From Polaribacter sp. (lineage in GTDB: Bacteria; Bacteroidota; Bacteroidia; Flavobacteriales; Flavobacteriaceae): a DNA stretch of 60,275 nt. Position numbers and translations under genes: made by a program. Where the stretch lies: positions 1 through 60,275 of the forward strand of contig JAOLXX010000016.1 in assembly GCA_028343155.1 (NCBI GenBank), written 5' to 3'. Under the pieces are notes generated by a model that did no database searches, was not told where the DNA came from, and saw nothing but the letters and a program-made list of their open reading frames with translations. Position 1 is the first letter of the stretch. Every line of letters starts with the position of its first letter. Below, one piece after another: positions 45,629-54,013 of this stretch.

Positions 45629-46672
45629 ATGAAATTTTCTAACACATTAATTTTCTGGTACTTACAAAATAATAGGGATTTGCCTTGGCGAAAAACCAAA
45701 AATCCTTATTTTATTTGGCTCTCAGAAATTATGCTACAGCAAACAAGAGTTGCGCAAGGCTTGTCGTATTACCTCAAATTTACAACAACTTTTCCAACTG
45801 TTTTTGACCTCGCTAAGGCGGAAGAAAGTACCGTTTTAAAAATGTGGCAAGGTTTGGGATATTATTCTAGAGCAAGAAATCTTCATTTTACAGCAAAAAA
45901 GATTGCAAACGAATTTAACGGCGAATTTCCTTCCTCTTACAAAGAAATTATAAAACTAAAAGGAATTGGCGATTATACCGCTTCGGCAATTTCCTCCATT
46001 TGTTTTGAAGAAGCTGCTGCCGTGGTTGACGGAAACGTTTACAGAGTGCTTTCTCGTTATTTCGGAATTAAAACACCCATTAACTCCGCTGCAGGAATAA
46101 AAACATTTAAAGCCTTGGCACAGACTTTAATTGATAAAACCCAACCTGGAGCTTTCAACCAAGCAATTATGGATTTTGGTGCACTGCATTGCAAACCTCA
46201 AAACCCACAATGTGAAACTTGTATTTTTGCCGATAGTTGTGTTGCCTTAGAAAAAAAATTAACAAAAGAATTGCCCGTAAAAGATAAAAAGATAAAAGTA
46301 AGAAAACGTTATTTTAATTTTCTCGTCCTTCAAACTGACGACCATAAAACGATTTTATCCGAAAGAGAAGGAAAAGGAATTTGGCAAGGTTTGTATCAAT
46401 TTCCACTAATTGAAAGTGAAAAAACCATCAATAAAAAAGAGCTTATTTTATCAGAAGAATTCATTCATTTATTCCCCACAGAAACCACCATTTCTCTTTT
46501 TAATGAAAAAGAAATTGTCCACAAATTATCGCACCAACATTTATACACACATTTCTGGATTGTTGAAGCCAAAAATACCGATGAAGCGAACATAAAATGG
46601 ACAGAAATAGAAAAATATCCAGTACCCATTTTAATCGCCAATTTTTTAGAGGCTTTTCTTGGTGAAAAGTAA
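45629..46672 (+). CDS. mutY: A/G-specific adenine DNA glycosylase
   Basis: Removes adenine mispaired with 8-oxoguanine. The 347-residue protein has the N-terminal domain (RDLPWRKTKNPYFIWLSEIM at about 16-35, with the catalytic Glu in SEIMLQQTRV). The helix-hairpin-helix is LKGIGDYTASAI near 110-121, and the catalytic Asp lies in AAVVDGNVYRVLSRY near 129-143. The [4Fe-4S] motif C-x6-C-x2-C-x5-C is CKPQNPQCETCIFADSC near 189-205. The C-terminal NUDIX-like domain (GKGIWQGLYQFP, HKLSHQHLYTHFW) reads 8-oxoG. It is first of the mutY-ssb-gldE-gldD group, though ssb also has its own promoter. Confidence 0.96.
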   Translation: MKFSNTLIFWYLQNNRDLPWRKTKNPYFIWLSEIMLQQTRVAQGLSYYLKFTTTFPTVFDLAKAEESTVLKMWQGLGYYSRARNLHFTAKKIANEFNGEFPSSYKEIIKLKGIGDYTASAISSICFEEAAAVVDGNVYRVLSRYFGIKTPINSAAGIKTFKALAQTLIDKTQPGAFNQAIMDFGALHCKPQNPQCETCIFADSCVALEKKLTKELPVKDKKIKVRKRYFNFLVLQTDDHKTILSEREGKGIWQGLYQFPLIESEKTINKKELILSEEFIHLFPTETTISLFNEKEIVHKLSHQHLYTHFWIVEAKNTDEANIKWTEIEKYPVPILIANFLEAFLGEK

Positions 46673-46693
46673 TTGATATTTTTAGTACTTTTG
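46659..46693 (+). promoter_or_regulatory. ssb promoter overlapping the mutY 3' end
   Basis: TACTTTTG at 46686-46693 fits the -7 consensus. TTG at 46659-46661 lies 24 bases upstream, slightly long. The ssb ATG is 65 bases downstream. Confidence 0.55.
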
Positions 46694-46758
46694 ATATACA
46701 AACGATTTGATCATTTTCAATAATTTTTTGAATTGATACATAAAAATTGCATTAAATC

Positions 46759-47193
46759 ATGGCGGGAACAATAAACAAAGTAATTTTAATAGGGAACTTA
46801 GGAGATGAAGTTAAAATGCATTATTTTGATGATAAAAATAGCGTGGGAAGATTTCCAATTGCAACAAGCGAAAGTTATACTAACAAATCCACGGGAGAAA
46901 AAGTAACGACTAAAGATTGGCACAATATTGTGGTTCGAAATAAACTAGCAGAAATTTGCGAAAAATATTTAAGCAAAGGAGACAAAGTGTATGTGGAAGG
47001 GAAATTGAAAAATAGACAATGGGAACAAGATGGCGTAAAACGATATTCTACAGAGATTCAAGTGAATGAAATGACAATGTTAACCACTAAGAAGAACTTA
47101 GAAAAGACGAATATCCTTCCACAAGATCAAGCCCCTTCTATGACCGCACCAAAATCTGTTGCACCTGAAGAAAAAGAAGATTTACCCTTTTAA
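46759..47193 (+). CDS. ssb: Single-stranded DNA-binding protein
   Basis: A 144-residue OB-fold protein that coats ssDNA. The N-terminus is INKVILIGNLGDEVKMHYFD at about 5-24. WHNIVVRNKLAEICEKYLSK near 54-73 and GDKVYVEGKLKNRQWEQDG near 74-92 form the OB fold. The short Pro-rich linker ends in the acidic tip EEKEDLPF, the partner-binding tail. It comes after mutY and 18 bases before gldE. The location next to gliding genes is a recurrent gene order in Bacteroidota and says nothing about gliding. Confidence 0.97.
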   Translation: MAGTINKVILIGNLGDEVKMHYFDDKNSVGRFPIATSESYTNKSTGEKVTTKDWHNIVVRNKLAEICEKYLSKGDKVYVEGKLKNRQWEQDGVKRYSTEIQVNEMTMLTTKKNLEKTNILPQDQAPSMTAPKSVAPEEKEDLPF

Positions 47194-47211
47194 TTAACTA
47201 AAAAAAAGCAT

Positions 47212-48540
47212 TTGGATCCAGATCCCGAAATATTATATTTATTTTTTGCGGCAATAGATTTACTTACGACCTTTAATGCAATTGCGCTTATTGCTTTATT
47301 CGTGAGTTCTGCATTAGTCTCTGGAACAGAAGTTGCCTTTTTCTCACTTTCTCAAACCGATATAGACGCACTTTCTAACAACGGAAAAGAAGAGAACATT
47401 GTAGTTTCTTTACTAGAAAAACCCAGGAAATTATTAGCGACAATTTTAATCACCAACAACTTTATAAACATCTTAATTGTATTATTATTTGCCGCATTAG
47501 CAGAAACGTTGTTTGCCAATTTCAGCTATGAATTGCCATTATACTTCTTTACAATTCCGCTTCGTTTTTTAATAGAAATTGTTTTAGTGACTTTCTTAAT
47601 TCTCTTATTTGGAGAAGTCTTGCCAAAAGTCTATGCTTCTCGAAACGCCCTTCGTTTTTCTAAAAAAATGGCGAAATTTATCCAAGCAATAAACCTCTTG
47701 CTGACCCCCTTTAGCTTACCATTGATTTCACTGACAAAATGGATTGAAAAGAAATTGGGAAGTAGAAATTCAAACTTTTCAGTAGCCACTTTATCACAAG
47801 CATTGGAGTTAACATCTGAAGGAGCTACGACAAAAGATGAACAAAAAATTTTGGAAGGAATTGTAAATTTTGGAAACACAGAAACGGTGCAAATCATGAA
47901 ACCTCGAATCGATGTTTTTGCCCTTTCTGATAAGGAAACTTACAAGGTCGTTTTAGATAAAATATTGAAAAATGGCTACTCTAGAAACCCCGTTTATAAA
48001 GAAAATATCGATAATATTATCGGTGTATTATACGCAAAAGATTTATTAGCGCATTTAGACAAGACTACTTTTAAATGGCAAGACCTAATTAGGGCGCCTT
48101 TTTTTGTGCCTGAAAACAAAAAACTAGATGATTTATTAGACGATTTTAGAGCCAAAAAAAATCACATCGCAATTGTTGTTGATGAATACGGAGGAACTAG
48201 CGGATTAGTAACCTTAGAAGATGTTATAGAGGAAATCGTAGGAGATATCAATGATGAGTTTGATGTTGATGAATTATTTTACTCTAAGATTGATGAAAAC
48301 AATTATATTTTTGAGGGTAAGATTTCGATCAAAGATTTTTGTAGCGTTTTAGACGATGAAGCGGAGGCTGTTTTTGAAGAAGAAAAAGGCGAGAGCGAAA
48401 CCTTAGCGGGTTTTATTTTAGAAATTTCTGGAAAATTCCCTAAAAAAGGAGCGAAAATAAACTTCAAGAGCTATACGTTTACCATTGAAGCGCTAGACAA
48501 AAAACGCATTAAACAAATTAAAGTAACCAGAAATGCGTAA
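47212..48540 (+). CDS. gldE: Gliding motility-associated protein GldE (CNNM/CorC-type membrane protein)
   Basis: A 442-residue protein, starting with TTG at 47212. An N-terminal DUF21 domain has four membrane helices (about 10-190; SALVSGTEVAFFSLSQTDID is its signature). CBS-pair-like sequence follows (FGNTETVQIMKPRIDVFALS, GYSRNPVYKENIDNIIGVLY, HIAIVVDEYGGTSGLVTLED), then a CorC/HlyC C-terminal domain. GldE is needed for, or supports, gliding and type IX secretion together with GldD in Flavobacterium johnsoniae. The identification rests on the order ssb-gldE-gldD. The stop overlaps the gldD start by eight bases. DUF21/CBS proteins elsewhere act in Mg export. Confidence 0.93.
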   Translation: MDPDPEILYLFFAAIDLLTTFNAIALIALFVSSALVSGTEVAFFSLSQTDIDALSNNGKEENIVVSLLEKPRKLLATILITNNFINILIVLLFAALAETLFANFSYELPLYFFTIPLRFLIEIVLVTFLILLFGEVLPKVYASRNALRFSKKMAKFIQAINLLLTPFSLPLISLTKWIEKKLGSRNSNFSVATLSQALELTSEGATTKDEQKILEGIVNFGNTETVQIMKPRIDVFALSDKETYKVVLDKILKNGYSRNPVYKENIDNIIGVLYAKDLLAHLDKTTFKWQDLIRAPFFVPENKKLDDLLDDFRAKKNHIAIVVDEYGGTSGLVTLEDVIEEIVGDINDEFDVDELFYSKIDENNYIFEGKISIKDFCSVLDDEAEAVFEEEKGESETLAGFILEISGKFPKKGAKINFKSYTFTIEALDKKRIKQIKVTRNA

Positions 48541-49084
48541 CCTTTTTTTATTGATTTTTATCGGCTTTTTTCTTTCTTGCAAAGAAAATTTTTTACCAAA
48601 ACCAAAAGGATATTTAAGTTTAATCTACCCCGAAAAATCCTACAAAAGACTTACCTTAAAGAGACCTTATTCTTTTGATGTTTTAAAAAATACAACGGTA
48701 ATTAACGAGGACAACAATTGGTTGAAAATTAAATACCCTACACTTAAAGCTTCTATTGATATTACTTATAGGCCTGTAAATAACAACTTAAAAGAGCTTT
48801 TAACAGAAGCAGAAAAACTGGTATTTAAACACACTCTAAAAGCAACACAAATTATTCCAAAAGATTTTATAAACCCCAAAAAAAAGGTGTTTGGTAGTTT
48901 GTATGAAATTACAGGAAATGCGGCTTCTCAAATTCAATTTCATATAACTGATAGTACAAATAATTTTATAAAAGGATCGCTGTATTTTTATGCAAAACCA
49001 AACTACGATTCCATTTTTCCTGCAGTGAATTATATCAAAGAAGATATTTTTAATTTGTTAGAAACTTTTGAATGGGAAAATTAA
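48533..49084 (+). CDS. gldD: Gliding motility lipoprotein GldD
   Basis: A 183-residue lipoprotein: signal sequence with lipobox FLSC (Cys16), then the GldD hallmark PKPKGYLSLIYPEKSYKRLT at about 22-41, the IKYPTLKASIDITYRPVNNN stretch near 65-84, and SLYEITGNAASQIQFHITDS near 119-138. GldD is part of the gliding/T9SS assembly of flavobacteria. Its ATG lies inside the 3' end of gldE (eight-base overlap), so the pair is translationally coupled. The T9SS sorting domain on the GH16 enzyme in this window shows the system has cargo. Confidence 0.95.
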   Translation: MRNLFLLIFIGFFLSCKENFLPKPKGYLSLIYPEKSYKRLTLKRPYSFDVLKNTTVINEDNNWLKIKYPTLKASIDITYRPVNNNLKELLTEAEKLVFKHTLKATQIIPKDFINPKKKVFGSLYEITGNAASQIQFHITDSTNNFIKGSLYFYAKPNYDSIFPAVNYIKEDIFNLLETFEWEN

Positions 49085-49184
49085 TTTTTTGAAGGCTGTT
49101 TTAGATCGTAAACTATTTTTTAATGGCATTTCAAATTTATTCCGGATTTACAAATAATCTTTAAAAATCTTCTTCAAACTGACT

Positions 49185-50042
49185 ATGGTAAGCGCACATA
49201 TAAATAAAGTATCCCTTTTATTTTTAGCAACACTATTTATAAGTACTTCTGGTGTTTTAGGAAAATACATTGCTTTATCTCCAGAAATAATTATTTTTTG
49301 CAGAGCAAGTCTTGCCGCAGTTTTGATTTATACTTTTTGTCGCATAAAAAAAATAGATTTAAAAATTAAAACCAAAAAAGATAGGATTGCTTTTGTAATA
49401 AGTGGTTTTTTCATGGCAGCTCATTGGGTAACCTATTTTTATGCTTTAAAGCTTTCTAATGTAGCAATCGGGATGCTGTCCATGTATACTTTCCCTGTGA
49501 TAACCGCTTTATTAGAGCCTTTCTTCTCAAAACAGCAACGAAGCCCAATGCATGTCTTTCTTGCGTTTTTAGTTTTAATTGGGGTCTATTTCTTAGTACC
49601 CAATTTTTCTCTGCAAAGCAATCTTTTTAAAGGAATTTTATTTGGTGTTCTGTCTGCTTTTTGTTTTGCGTTGAGAAACCTTACGTTGAAAAAACATGTC
49701 CAAAAATACAATGGAAGTATGTTAATGCTGCACCAAATGATTATTGTAACGGTCCTATTAATGCCTATTTTATTTTTTAGTGATTTTTCTAACTTTGAAA
49801 GTCAATTGCCTTTATTAATTCTAATCGCTTTGCTTACCACTGCAATTGGACACACAATATTAGTAAGTTCTCTAAAGCATTTTTCGGTGGCTACAGCGAG
49901 TATTATTAGCAGTGTGCAGCCCATTTTTGGAATTGCAATCGCCTACTTCTTTGTCAATGAAATACCAAATTTCAGTACTTTTATTGGGGGAAGCTTAATT
50001 TTAGTAACCGTAGTAATTGAAAGTATCCGAAGTGGAAAATAG
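49185..50042 (+). CDS. EamA/DMT superfamily transporter
   Basis: A 285-residue inner-membrane protein with ten predicted helices arranged as two five-helix EamA repeats. The first ends near residue 125 (SNVAIGMLSMYTFPVITALLEPFF). The second runs from about 145 to 282 (FSVATASIISSVQPIFGIAI, GGSLILVTVVIESI). Drug/metabolite transporters of this type move amino acids, nucleosides or other small molecules; the substrate cannot be deduced. It follows gldD after 100 bases and converges with the kinase-like gene. Confidence 0.9.
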   Translation: MVSAHINKVSLLFLATLFISTSGVLGKYIALSPEIIIFCRASLAAVLIYTFCRIKKIDLKIKTKKDRIAFVISGFFMAAHWVTYFYALKLSNVAIGMLSMYTFPVITALLEPFFSKQQRSPMHVFLAFLVLIGVYFLVPNFSLQSNLFKGILFGVLSAFCFALRNLTLKKHVQKYNGSMLMLHQMIIVTVLLMPILFFSDFSNFESQLPLLILIALLTTAIGHTILVSSLKHFSVATASIISSVQPIFGIAIAYFFVNEIPNFSTFIGGSLILVTVVIESIRSGK

Positions 50043-50118
50043 TTTAAAAAAGGAAAATATAGATAGTATAAAATTCGGAAACAAGTTCAGTGCAGATGAA
50101 TTCAAAATAAAACGATCT

Positions 50119-51186
50119 TTAAAACAAGTCTTTATTACTAATATTTAGATAATTACGCTTTACAAAATCTAAGATTGCTTCTAGAATTTCACCCATATTT
50201 TGGCATTCTTTAAACTTCACATCTCCTACAAATTTTATCAAATGTTTTCTTAGTAATGCTACATTTTCTGGAAAAGAAATGGTATCTGATTTCATGCATT
50301 TTATCAACCGCTTCGTCCTTCTTGGGGCTGTTATCATTCTTTTTGCCATAAAGGAACGCTCTTCTATTTTGTATTGCAAAATAGAATCATTTTGCAATTT
50401 CTTACTGACCATCTCAATCATATTAAAATTCTCTTTTAGAAACTGCAAGTTGTACACTTTTAAGTTTCCTTCAAAAGATTGTTGATCAAAATCGATGGCT
50501 CTAATTTTATAAATAATATGATCAAAATCATGCGTAGGTGTAATTACATAATTGTAAGACCGCATGTCTCCAAGCAAACGAATAAGGCAGCGTTCTTTAA
50601 ATTTTACAAATTCTTTGGCAATTTGTGCTTTTTCTAATTCGGTGCATTTGGGTAGCACATCTCTTATAAAATCGTCTCCTGGAATACCTGCAATATGCTC
50701 TTCTATTAAAGTATCTTTATGTACCAAAAAATTCATATTATGAGGCGACATAATATGTTCTAATTCTAAACCATAAATGCGAGAAGCATCTGCTTTTTTT
50801 ACATAAAAATAGGTAAAATTATCATTTAAAATATTTCTAATTTTGATTCTAAAAGGCTTCGAATTTCCAAAGGTACAATAGTCAATAGCATCTACATTTA
50901 AAAATGGAATGCTATCATCATTACCATCTGAATGCAACATGGTATATACTTTCTTCAAGCTTCTGTCAATGTCTTCTCTTTCAAATTGAGAATAATAAGC
51001 TCTTACCCAAAGTGTGTCTTCATCGTTTTTATCGTAGACAACAACAGAACCTTGAAAACGCAATAAATCATCATAAAAAATAGGGATTTTTATGATCCTA
51101 TTGTAGTTTTTTAAATACGCTTTTAGCATTTCATTTACAGGAAATGTTGGCTTTTTCTTGGACATTAGTTTTCTTTCTACAGCCAT
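50119..51186 (-). CDS. Conserved hypothetical protein with protein-kinase-fold signatures
   Basis: A 355-residue soluble protein of no family I can name. Several elements align with kinase landmarks in the right order: FYVKKAD near 127-133 (beta-3 Lys), LELEHI just after (possible C-helix Glu), and LIEEHIAGIPGDDF near 159-172 (hinge-like, as in E-x-x-x-G). GDMRSYNYV follows at 206-214, where Asp207 and Asn212 keep the exact D-x4-N spacing of the kinase catalytic loop, then RAIDFDQ at 229-235, where Asp232 stands for the DFG Asp. No HRD His or canonical Gly-rich loop is seen. The N-terminus (VERKLMSKKKP) is basic. It lies 35 bases after dprA on the same strand, so co-transcription is plausible. 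Kinase activity is inference. Confidence 0.75.
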   Translation of the reverse strand: MAVERKLMSKKKPTFPVNEMLKAYLKNYNRIIKIPIFYDDLLRFQGSVVVYDKNDEDTLWVRAYYSQFEREDIDRSLKKVYTMLHSDGNDDSIPFLNVDAIDYCTFGNSKPFRIKIRNILNDNFTYFYVKKADASRIYGLELEHIMSPHNMNFLVHKDTLIEEHIAGIPGDDFIRDVLPKCTELEKAQIAKEFVKFKERCLIRLLGDMRSYNYVITPTHDFDHIIYKIRAIDFDQQSFEGNLKVYNLQFLKENFNMIEMVSKKLQNDSILQYKIEERSFMAKRMITAPRRTKRLIKCMKSDTISFPENVALLRKHLIKFVGDVKFKECQNMGEILEAILDFVKRNYLNISNKDLF

Positions 51187-51220
51187 CGTCTATGTTGAAT
51201 TTCTTCAAAAATAAGGATTA

Positions 51221-52321
51221 TTAAGCAAGTTCAAACATCTTTCCTGGCAAAGGTTTTAAGATTCCTCTTAATTCCATTTGTAGCAAAAGTGCGGATAATT
51301 GATAAATAGGGATATTACATTCTAAAGAAATAACATCCAACATTTGCGCTCCTCTTATATGCAATAAGTCGTAAATTTTTTGTTCTACTTCGTTTAATTC
51401 TACAAACAATTCTCTTTGGATTGGTTTGGGCTTTTCTTGCACATCCCAATTTAACATTTTTACAACATCTGATGCTGAACTCAGCAAATGTGCTTTGTTG
51501 TTTTTTATTAAACCCGTACAACCTCTGCTGTAAATATCTGTCGTTCTTCCTGGAACGCCAAAGACATCTCTGTCGTAGGAATTGGCGATATCTGCGGTTA
51601 CCAAAGAACCTCCTTTGGAGGCCGATTCTATAATAATTGTTGCCTTAGAAATACCTGCAACGATTCTATTTCTTCTTAAAAAATTTTCTCTTAACGGTGC
51701 GTCTTTGTGCCAAAATTCTGTTAGAAACCCACCGTTTTCATTTACTTGATGAATATACTTTTTATGTATCTTTGGATAAATCTCCTCTAAACCATGAGCT
51801 AAAACAGCAATCGTTTGTAGGTTGTTTTCTATCGCAGCGTTGTGCGCACAGATATCTACACCGTAAGCAAAACCACTAACAATAATCGGATTGTACGCTG
51901 AAATTTCTTTCACAAATTGATTGCAAAAATCTCGCCCATATGAACTCATATTTCTAGTACCCACAATAGAAATAATTTTAGGATTTGAAAGATCTAGGTT
52001 TCCATCTTTGAATAACAAAATAGGACTATCAATACAATGTTGAAGATTTGTTGGATATTCATCCTCTAAAAAATAAGAATAGGAAATCTTATTTTTCTGA
52101 ATATAGGCAAATTCTTTTGCAGCTAAGGCGATGTTTATAGGATCAAAAAGATGCTTTAAAACATGACTTCCTATACCGTTTATTTTTGATAATAAAGCCG
52201 CCTTTTCTTTAAAAACTTGAGCAACATCCCCCACGTTTACAATGAGTTTTTTGGCTAAAATATCGCCAATAGCTTTGCATTTTTGTAAACGCAAAACTGC
52301 CAATAATTTTTCTTCTTCCAA
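51221..52321 (-). CDS. dprA: DNA processing protein DprA (Smf)
   Basis: DprA loads RecA on incoming single-stranded DNA in natural transformation. No ATG exists at the 5' end. I choose the TTG at 52321, which gives MEEEKLLAVLRLQKCKAIGD, the family's usual opening, rather than the TTG at 52378 that adds a hydrophobic tail. The 366 residues comprise a HhH/SAM-like N-terminal region and the Rossmann-like DprA domain with IISIVGTRNMSSYGRDFCNQ near 114-133, VSGFAYGVDICAHNAAI near 144-160, FLRRNRIVAGIS near 207-218 and ESASKGGSLVTADIA near 225-239. A DML1-like winged helix closes the protein (EVEQKIYDLL). Confidence 0.93.
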   Translation of the reverse strand: MEEEKLLAVLRLQKCKAIGDILAKKLIVNVGDVAQVFKEKAALLSKINGIGSHVLKHLFDPINIALAAKEFAYIQKNKISYSYFLEDEYPTNLQHCIDSPILLFKDGNLDLSNPKIISIVGTRNMSSYGRDFCNQFVKEISAYNPIIVSGFAYGVDICAHNAAIENNLQTIAVLAHGLEEIYPKIHKKYIHQVNENGGFLTEFWHKDAPLRENFLRRNRIVAGISKATIIIESASKGGSLVTADIANSYDRDVFGVPGRTTDIYSRGCTGLIKNNKAHLLSSASDVVKMLNWDVQEKPKPIQRELFVELNEVEQKIYDLLHIRGAQMLDVISLECNIPIYQLSALLLQMELRGILKPLPGKMFELA

Positions 52322-52382
52322 TTTCCTAACAATTTGAATACCAATATATAAAATAATTGTTAATAAAAAACAGGACAAAGTG

Positions 52383-52412
52383 TTTCACAAAACAGCAAAA
52401 TTTTTATATTTG
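52383..52412 (+). promoter_or_regulatory. Promoter abutting the HU/SPOR gene start (leaderless mRNA likely)
   Basis: TTTC at 52383-52386 (near TTTG) and TATATTTG at 52405-52412, 18 bases apart. The -7 box ends only five bases before the ATG at 52418, so transcription should begin at or next to the start codon. Confidence 0.6.
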
Positions 52413-52417
52413 TTTTG

Positions 52418-53323
52418 ATGACATTAGCTACTTACATTAACGATTTATTATACAGATATGATTGTGTAATTGTACCAGATTTTGGAGGATTTGTAACCAA
52501 TAGAATAGGTGCAAAAGTGAAGAATCATATTTTCACTCCACCAACAAAACAGATTACGTTTAACAGCCTGTTAAAGCATAATGATGGTTTATTAGCAAAT
52601 TATATCGCTTCTTCAGAGAACATTTCTTTTGAGAAAGCAAATACCGTTATTTCTCTCGCTGTAATTAAGTGGCAAAATGAGTTGCAAACCAAAGCTGTTA
52701 TTATAGAAAACGTAGGAAATTTATCTTTAAGCGAAGGGAAAAAGATAATTTTTGAACCAATCGTTACTGTTAATTATCTAACGGAATCTTTCGGACTGAC
52801 AACTATAGAAACTTCTGCTATTCTTAGACTTAAAGAACAAGCAAAGCCCTTAGCACCTCTTCTTATCCAAAGCGAGAAAAAAGGAGTTGCTACCTTTATT
52901 AAATACGCTGCTTCTGTGGCCGTTTTATTAACATTAGGATATACGGGTTATAATGGACATCAAAATGAGCAGCAAAACAAGGTGGTTGCCAATCAACAAA
53001 TAGCGATTCAAAAAAAGATACAAGCAGCAACTTTTGTAATTTCAAATCCATTACCTACAATTAATTTAAATGTTGTTAGAGAGATTTCCAAACCTTTTCA
53101 TGTGGTTGCAGGTGCTTTTCAGTTTGTCGAAAATGCAGAAAGAAAAGTAAAACTCCTAAGAGCAAAAGGATTTGATGCTAAAATAATTGGCGTAAACGAA
53201 TGGGGACTTACCCAAGTTACTTTCAATAGTTTTGCAAGCCGTAATGAAGCAACGAATCATCTTTACAAAATTCAAAAAACAATTTCAAGTGACGCTTGGT
53301 TGTTGATTAGAACTTTAAAATAA
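52418..53323 (+). CDS. HU-CCDC81 and SPOR domain membrane protein
   Basis: A 301-residue protein, starting with the ATG at 52418 (the TTG one codon earlier is superfluous). The N-terminal half carries the bacterial HU-CCDC81-like domain pair (YINDLLYRYDCVIVPDFGGF near 7-26, SLLKHNDGLLANYIASSEN near 49-67, IENVGNLSLSEGKKIIFEPI near 93-112). A single membrane helix follows (AASVAVLLTLGYTGYNG near 168-184), and the C-terminal SPOR domain (PFHVVAGAFQFVENAERKVK near 225-244 to the end) is expected to bind denuded septal peptidoglycan. This domain set suggests a cell-division or envelope role at midcell. It diverges from dprA. Confidence 0.88.
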   Translation: MTLATYINDLLYRYDCVIVPDFGGFVTNRIGAKVKNHIFTPPTKQITFNSLLKHNDGLLANYIASSENISFEKANTVISLAVIKWQNELQTKAVIIENVGNLSLSEGKKIIFEPIVTVNYLTESFGLTTIETSAILRLKEQAKPLAPLLIQSEKKGVATFIKYAASVAVLLTLGYTGYNGHQNEQQNKVVANQQIAIQKKIQAATFVISNPLPTINLNVVREISKPFHVVAGAFQFVENAERKVKLLRAKGFDAKIIGVNEWGLTQVTFNSFASRNEATNHLYKIQKTISSDAWLLIRTLK

Positions 53324-53374
53324 TTCGAAATCTTCTTCTTTATTTTTAAAACTAACTTTTAAATAAGTGATTGT

Positions 53375-53382
53375 TATCTTTG
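53375..53382 (+). promoter_or_regulatory. -7 box TATCTTTG of the thioesterase gene
   Basis: A perfect TAnnTTTG match ending ten bases before the ATG at 53393, giving a leader of only a few bases. No clear TTG is visible upstream. Confidence 0.55.
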
Positions 53383-53392
53383 TAAGAAAAGT

Positions 53393-53902
53393 ATGGAAGC
53401 AAAAACACCAAAAGAATCCTTAACAGTACTTACCGATTTGGTATTACCGGGTGATACCAATTATTTAGACAACCTTTTTGGCGGTGAGTTGTTAGCAAGA
53501 ATGGATCGGGCTTGCAGTATTGCCGCTAGAAGACATTCTAGAGGCATCGTTGTTACTGCCTCTGTAAACCATGTTGCTTTCAACAAAGCAGTACCCATGG
53601 GAAGCGTAGTAACGATAGAAGCCAAAGTTTCTAGGGCTTTTAAATCTTCTATGGAAATTTATGTAGATGTTTGGATCGAAGACAGACAGTCTCGATCAAG
53701 AACAAAAGTAAATGAAGGCATTTACACTTTTGTTGCAGTAGATGAAATAGGAAAACCGGTTATAGTTCCACAAATTACACCAGAAACAGACTTAGAAAAA
53801 AAACGCTTTGAAGGGGCTCTTAGACGCAAACAACTAAGTTTGGTTCTTGCAGGGAAATTAAAACCAACTGAAGCTACTGCCCTAAAAGCATTGTTCAATT
53901 AA
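53393..53902 (+). CDS. Acyl-CoA thioesterase, hotdog fold (YciA/BACH type)
   Basis: A 169-residue cytoplasmic thioesterase. The hotdog helix and active-site region read GDTNYLDNLFGGELLARMDR near 19-38 (the Asn/Asp in NxxFGG are typical). VTASVNHVAFNKAVPMGSVV near 53-72 and TFVAVDEIGKP near 113-123 fit the family's beta sheet. It hydrolyses acyl-CoA esters; chain length is not predictable. The C-terminal 30 residues (ETDLEKKRFEGALRRKQLSL) form a helical extension. It is monocistronic and converges with the LytM-type gene after 110 bases that hold no obvious terminator. Confidence 0.92.
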   Translation: MEAKTPKESLTVLTDLVLPGDTNYLDNLFGGELLARMDRACSIAARRHSRGIVVTASVNHVAFNKAVPMGSVVTIEAKVSRAFKSSMEIYVDVWIEDRQSRSRTKVNEGIYTFVAVDEIGKPVIVPQITPETDLEKKRFEGALRRKQLSLVLAGKLKPTEATALKALFN

Positions 53903-54013
53903 ATTGTTTTGGTTGATGATCACATCAATAGTTACCATCTGTAAAATTACTTTTTTGAATTCGGCCTAAATAATCTGATTGCTCTTAAATTACGACCTAA
54001 AATAATTTTTTCT

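Noticed and set aside
50119..52321. Competence island
   Set aside because: Only dprA is present; no comEC, comEA or pilus genes adjoin, so no cluster can be claimed.
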